From Burkholderiaceae bacterium (GTDB lineage: Bacteria > Pseudomonadota > Gammaproteobacteria > Burkholderiales > Burkholderiaceae): DNA of 9,583 nucleotides. This document shows, piece by piece, positions 6,264 to 9,583 of this stretch. The stretch covers positions 1 to 9,583 of the forward strand of contig JAKONL010000296.1 of NCBI GenBank assembly GCA_022701965.1, written 5' to 3'. The number at the start of each line of letters is the position of its first letter. Positions within the stretch are counted from its first letter, which is position 1. The position numbers were made by a program, and so were the translations under genes. The notes beneath the pieces were generated by a model. That model was not told the DNA's origin, made no database searches, and saw nothing but the letters and a program-made list of their open reading frames with translations.

Positions 6264-7001
6264 ATGTCCGATGCGACCAATCCAGGGCGGCGCGGTTTCC
6301 TGCGCCGTTCCATAGCCATCGTCCCGGCGGCCGGCGCGCTCGGCGCAACCGGCTTCATCGCCGGGCAGCATGCGGCCGGCGCGGCCGAGAACGCGCCGAC
6401 CGCGGGCGCCGGGGCTCCCAGGCCCTACACGCCGGTCTACTTCCATCCCGACGAGTGGGCCTTCGTCCAGGCCGCCGTGGCACGGCTGATCCCGTCCGAC
6501 GACACCGGCCCGGGCGCGATCGAGGCCGGCGTGCCGGAATTCATCGACCGGCAGATGGAAGGCGGCTTCGGGCAGGGTGCGCTCTGGTACATGCAGGGGC
6601 CGTTCGTGCCGAGTTCGCCGCTGTTCGGCTACCAGGGGAAGATGCTGCCGCGCGAGGTCTACCGGGCGGGCATCGCCGCCACCGATGCCTGGTGCAAGGC
6701 GCAGCGCGACGGCAAGCGCTTCGCCGAGCTCGACCCCGCGCAGCAGGACGAGGTGCTCAGGTCGCTCGAGACCGAGAAGATCCGTTTCGACGACGTCGGT
6801 GCCAAGGACTTCTTCACCTTCCTGCTGCAGAACACCAAGGAGGGCTACTTCAGCGACCCGATCCATGGCGGCAACAAGGGCGCGGGAGCCTGGAAGATGA
6901 TCGGCTTCCCGGGCGCGCGGGCCGACTTCCTCGACTGGGTCGACAGGCCGGGCGTGCGCTACCCGCTGCCGCCGGTCGGCATCGGCGGCCCGCAGGGTTG
7001 A
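6264..7001 (+). CDS. Gluconate 2-dehydrogenase-type small (gamma) subunit with Tat signal
   Basis: This is the small partner subunit of a membrane-bound FAD dehydrogenase complex, 245 residues. The N-terminus has a twin-arginine signal, GRRGFLRRS (8-16), then a hydrophobic stretch (about 17-35) and likely cleavage near AGAA (39-42). The mature part shows the gluconate 2-dehydrogenase subunit 3 pattern: FHPDEWAFVQAAVARLIPSD followed by EAGVPEFIDRQMEGGFG, and near the C-terminus GYFSDPIHGGNKGAGAWKMIGFPG. In known members this subunit carries the export signal and escorts the folded, FAD-loaded large subunit, which has none, through the Tat system. The ATG at 6264 has no clear Shine-Dalgarno, but no other start is nearby. 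The large subunit begins 13 bp after the stop, and the cytochrome gene follows. The true substrate of the complex (gluconate, 2-ketogluconate, a polyol or another sugar) cannot be read from this subunit. Confidence 0.9.
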   Translation: MSDATNPGRRGFLRRSIAIVPAAGALGATGFIAGQHAAGAAENAPTAGAGAPRPYTPVYFHPDEWAFVQAAVARLIPSDDTGPGAIEAGVPEFIDRQMEGGFGQGALWYMQGPFVPSSPLFGYQGKMLPREVYRAGIAATDAWCKAQRDGKRFAELDPAQQDEVLRSLETEKIRFDDVGAKDFFTFLLQNTKEGYFSDPIHGGNKGAGAWKMIGFPGARADFLDWVDRPGVRYPLPPVGIGGPQG

Positions 7002-7004
7002 GGG

Positions 7005-7010
7005 GGAGGA
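7005..7010 (+). promoter_or_regulatory. Strong ribosome binding site for the GMC dehydrogenase subunit
   Basis: GGAGGA, inside a run GGGGGAGGA, sits 4 nt before the ATG at 7015 and directly after the stop of the gamma subunit. It is by far the strongest Shine-Dalgarno in the window. It would make the catalytic subunit well translated within the operon and fixes its start. Confidence 0.8.
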
Positions 7011-7014
7011 CGAC

Positions 7015-8787
7015 ATGGCCACCCTCAGGAAACCGAGCGTCGACGCGGTGCTGGTCGGCTTCGGCTGGACCGGCGCCATCATGGGCATGGAACTCACCGA
7101 CGCGGGGCTCAAGGTGCTCGCGCTGGAGCGCGGCGAGAACCGCGACACGGTGCCCGACTTCGCCTATCCGCGCATCACCGACGAGCTGAGCTACGGCATC
7201 CGCGGCAAGCTGTTCCAGAACCTCTCGAAGGAGACCGTCACGATCCGCCACACGCCCGCGGACGTCGCGGTGCCCTACCGCCAGCACGGCTCGTTCCTGC
7301 TCGGCGACGGCGTGGGCGGCGCGGGCGTGCACTGGAACGGCCACCACTGGCGCGCGCTGCCCGCCGACCTGCGGCTGCGCAGCACCTACGAAGAGCGCTA
7401 CGGCAGGAAGTTCATCCCGGAGGGCATGCATCTGCAGGACTTCGGCGTGACCTACGACGAGCTCGAACCGCATTTCGACCAGTTCGAGAAAATCTGCGGC
7501 ACCTCGGGCAAGGCCGGCAACCTGCGCGGCAACATCCAGCCCGGCGGCAACCCGTTCGAGGGCTGGCGCTCCAACGAATTCCCGCTGCCGCCGCTGGCCT
7601 CGCCCAACAGCGCCGTCCTGTTCGAGAAGGCGGCGCGCGAGCTCGGCTTCCATCCGTTTCCGCAGGCCGCCGCCAACGCCTCGCGGGCGTACACGAATCC
7701 GCACGGCGCGCAGCTCGGGCCGTGCAACTTCTGCGGCTTCTGCGAGCGCTACGGCTGCTACATGTACGCCAAGGCGTCGCCGCAGACCACGCTGCTGCCG
7801 ACGCTGCTCAAGCGATCGAATTTCGAGCTGCGCACGCGCTCCCACGTCCAGCGCGTGATGCTGTCGGCCGACGGCAAGCGCGCCACCGGCGTGAGCTACG
7901 TCGACGCCCAGGGCAACACGGTCGAGCAGCCCGCCGACCTGGTGGTGCTGTGCGCCTACCAGATGCACAACGTGCGCCTGCTGCTGCTGTCGGACATCGG
8001 GAAGAAGTACGACCCGGCGACGGGCGAAGGCGTGGTCGGGCGCAGCTACGCCTACCAGCTCAACGGCGGCGCGGCGCTGCATTTCGACAAGGAGCAGCCG
8101 ATGAACCCGTTCGTCGGCGCCGGCGCCAGCGGCCACGTGCTCGACGACTTCGACGGCGACAACTTCGACCACGGACCGCTGGGCTTCGTCGGCGGCGCCA
8201 CCATCAACTGCATCAACACGGGAGGGCGTCCGATCCAGCAGCTGAGCCTGCCGGCGGGCACGCCGACCTGGGGCGCGGCGTGGAAGAAGGCGGCCAGGGA
8301 GAACTACGTCTACCAGACCAGCGTCGGCAGCCAGGGCTCGGTGATGTCCTACCGCGACAACTACCTCGACCTCGACCCCACCTACAAGGACCAGTTCGGC
8401 CAGCCGCTGCTGCGCATGACCTTCGACTGGAAGGACAACGACATGGCCATGACCGCCTTCATCGGCACCAAGGTCGAGCAAATCGCCCGGGCGATGAATC
8501 CGAAGCACATCAGCATGGGATTCAAGAAAAAGGGCGACCACTACGACGTGCGGCCCTACCAGTCGACGCACAACACCGGCGGTGCCGTCATGGGCACCGA
8601 CCCGGCGACGAGCGTCATCAACCGCTACCTGCAGAGCTGGGACGTGCCCAACGTGTTCGTGATGGGCGCGAGCGCCTTTCCGCAGAACTTCGGCTACAAC
8701 CCGACCGCCGTCGTCGGCGCGCTGGCCTACTGGTCGGCCAAGGCGATCCGCGAGCGCTGGCTCAAATCGCCGGGAGCGCTCGCATGA
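7015..8787 (+). CDS. GMC-family FAD dehydrogenase large subunit (gluconate 2-dehydrogenase/sugar dehydrogenase type) with Fe-S motif
   Basis: This is the catalytic flavoprotein of a three-subunit periplasmic dehydrogenase, 590 residues. The FAD site near the N-terminus is VLVGFGWTG (12-20) with ribose-binding Glu38 in VLALERG; a second flavin-contact region is GDGVGGAGVHWNGHHWR (97-113). Four cysteines, C237, C240, C243 and C248 (CNFCGFCERYGC), form the motif expected to bind an iron-sulfur cluster, as in FAD-dependent glucose and fructose dehydrogenases. The C-terminal GMC catalytic pair is probably His519 (STHNTGG) and Asn562 (GYNPTAVVG). There is no signal peptide, so export would rely on the Tat signal of the gamma subunit. 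Electrons would pass from FAD through the Fe-S cluster to the cytochrome subunit. The start is set by a strong Shine-Dalgarno. The stop overlaps the cytochrome ATG as ATGA. The family assignment is firm; the substrate is unknown. Confidence 0.93.
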   Translation: MATLRKPSVDAVLVGFGWTGAIMGMELTDAGLKVLALERGENRDTVPDFAYPRITDELSYGIRGKLFQNLSKETVTIRHTPADVAVPYRQHGSFLLGDGVGGAGVHWNGHHWRALPADLRLRSTYEERYGRKFIPEGMHLQDFGVTYDELEPHFDQFEKICGTSGKAGNLRGNIQPGGNPFEGWRSNEFPLPPLASPNSAVLFEKAARELGFHPFPQAAANASRAYTNPHGAQLGPCNFCGFCERYGCYMYAKASPQTTLLPTLLKRSNFELRTRSHVQRVMLSADGKRATGVSYVDAQGNTVEQPADLVVLCAYQMHNVRLLLLSDIGKKYDPATGEGVVGRSYAYQLNGGAALHFDKEQPMNPFVGAGASGHVLDDFDGDNFDHGPLGFVGGATINCINTGGRPIQQLSLPAGTPTWGAAWKKAARENYVYQTSVGSQGSVMSYRDNYLDLDPTYKDQFGQPLLRMTFDWKDNDMAMTAFIGTKVEQIARAMNPKHISMGFKKKGDHYDVRPYQSTHNTGGAVMGTDPATSVINRYLQSWDVPNVFVMGASAFPQNFGYNPTAVVGALAYWSAKAIRERWLKSPGALA

Positions 8788-9583
8788 ACGCCGGAACCGT
8801 CGCGCGCCTGCGCATCACCGGCGTCGGCATCGTGGTCGCCGCGCTGTTGAGCACCTGGGCCTTCGGCCAGAAGACCGACGCCGACATGCCGCCGCCGCGC
8901 GCGGCGGCCACGGGCACCGCCGGCTTCACCGGCACCTCGCGAGTGCCGTCGACCTCCATGCCCAAGGCGTCCGTGCCGGAGGCGGGGAGATCGGCGCCGG
9001 ACGCGCCGGTCGATGCGCTGGTCGAGCGCGGCCGCTACCTGGCGCGCGCGGGCGACTGCATCAGCTGCCATACCGGCCCGTCGAAGGTGCCGTTCGCCGG
9101 CGGCCTGCCGATGAAGACGCCCTTTGGCACCATCGTCTCGACCAACATTACGCCTGACAAGGCCGGCGGCATCGGCGACTACACCGAGGCCGACTTCGCG
9201 CGGGCGCTGCGCGAAGGCGTGCGGCGCGACGGCCAGCACCTCTATCCGGCGATGCCCTACACCTCGTTCGCGCGCATCGGCGACGAGGACATGCACGCGC
9301 TCTACGCGTACTTCCAGCGCGGCGTGACGCCCGTGGCGGAACGGCCGCCGGCCACCGATCTGCCGTGGCCGTTCAGCATGCGCTGGCTGATGCTCGGCTG
9401 GAACTTCCTCTATCTGGAGCCCGGCGTCTACGCGAACGACGCGTCGCGCAGCGCCGAGTGGAATCGCGGCGCCTACCTGGTGCAGGGCCTGGGGCACTGC
9501 GGCGACTGCCACACGCCGCGCAACGCGATCACCGGCGGCGTCAAGGCGGGCAGCGACCGCCGCGGCGACAGCTATCTCGCGGG
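8784..9583 (+). CDS. Multihaem cytochrome c subunit of the membrane dehydrogenase, cut by window edge
   Basis: This is the membrane-anchored cytochrome c that would carry electrons from the GMC subunit to ubiquinone. The visible part has 266 residues. A signal peptide or anchor occupies about 1-28 (hydrophobic ITGVGIVVAALLSTWAF). It is followed by an unusually long Pro/Ala/Thr/Ser-rich linker of about 45 residues (29-75) before the first haem domain. Haem site 1 is CISCH (92-96), followed by FAGGLPMKTPFGTI and STNITPD, which are typical of this family; Met157 in YPAMPYTSF is a likely axial ligand. Haem site 2 is CGDCH (239-243). Homologues are usually above 400 residues with three haems, so the third CxxCH should lie past the right edge. 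The ATG at 8784 overlaps the GMC stop, with GGGAG (8772-8776) 7 nt upstream. It lies in the same operon as the two preceding subunit genes. Confidence 0.93.
   Translation, partial: MNAGTVARLRITGVGIVVAALLSTWAFGQKTDADMPPPRAAATGTAGFTGTSRVPSTSMPKASVPEAGRSAPDAPVDALVERGRYLARAGDCISCHTGPSKVPFAGGLPMKTPFGTIVSTNITPDKAGGIGDYTEADFARALREGVRRDGQHLYPAMPYTSFARIGDEDMHALYAYFQRGVTPVAERPPATDLPWPFSMRWLMLGWNFLYLEPGVYANDASRSAEWNRGAYLVQGLGHCGDCHTPRNAITGGVKAGSDRRGDSYLA

Noticed and set aside
6850..8571. Long open frame of 573 codons antisense to the GMC dehydrogenase subunit.
   Set aside because: It has no domain signature, low-complexity composition and no start context, and the sense strand is clearly coding.
1..9583. 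Search for insertion sequences, att sites, tRNA genes, CRISPR repeats, toxin-antitoxin or defence genes.
   Set aside because: No transposase, integrase, terminal inverted repeats, tRNA-like fold, regularly spaced repeats or defence-domain protein was seen. Genes are tightly packed and uniform in base composition.

Overview
The window is very GC-rich (about 70% by eye), densely packed chromosomal DNA. Gene content, QseB/PmrA-type regulation and protein sequence style suggest a Burkholderiales betaproteobacterium, perhaps Comamonadaceae or Variovorax-like. That placement is an inference from gene style, not from a marker gene. I see no insertion sequence, phage gene, tRNA, rRNA or CRISPR array, so this looks like ordinary vertically inherited sequence with some interesting accessory functions.

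Layout. (1) Minus strand, reading leftward from 2942: an OmpR-family response regulator, then a QseC/PmrB-type sensor kinase that overlaps it by 4 bp, then, 34 bp further on, the N-terminal half of ETF-ubiquinone oxidoreductase, which runs off the left edge. (2) A 119-bp divergent regulatory region (2943-3061). It holds a clear tandem repeat, TTCAGG-N5-TTCAGG, with an 11-bp period, which looks like the binding box of the adjacent response regulator. (3) Plus strand, 3062-5526: a PAP2-family membrane phosphatase and an EptA/MCR-type lipid A phosphoethanolamine transferase, overlapping by ATGA. (4) A convergent AhpD-like peroxidase-related gene on the minus strand (5548-6132). (5) Plus strand from 6264: a three-gene membrane dehydrogenase operon of the gluconate 2-dehydrogenase type. 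It encodes a Tat-exported small subunit, a GMC flavoprotein with a four-cysteine Fe-S motif, and a multihaem cytochrome c cut by the right edge.

How the genes work together. The two-component system, the box and the pap2-eptA pair read as one unit for envelope remodelling. The kinase senses a periplasmic signal, the regulator binds the shared box, and the transferase adds phosphoethanolamine to lipid A, the change that lowers polymyxin binding; the PAP2 enzyme may process lipid or pyrophosphate by-products. The dehydrogenase operon would oxidise a sugar or sugar acid in the periplasm and pass electrons through FAD, Fe-S and c haems to ubiquinone. ETF-QO at the other end also delivers electrons to ubiquinone, but from fatty-acid and amino-acid oxidation inside the cell. 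The most interesting part is the self-contained regulator-box-pap2-eptA module, with its non-canonical PAP2 active-site motifs.
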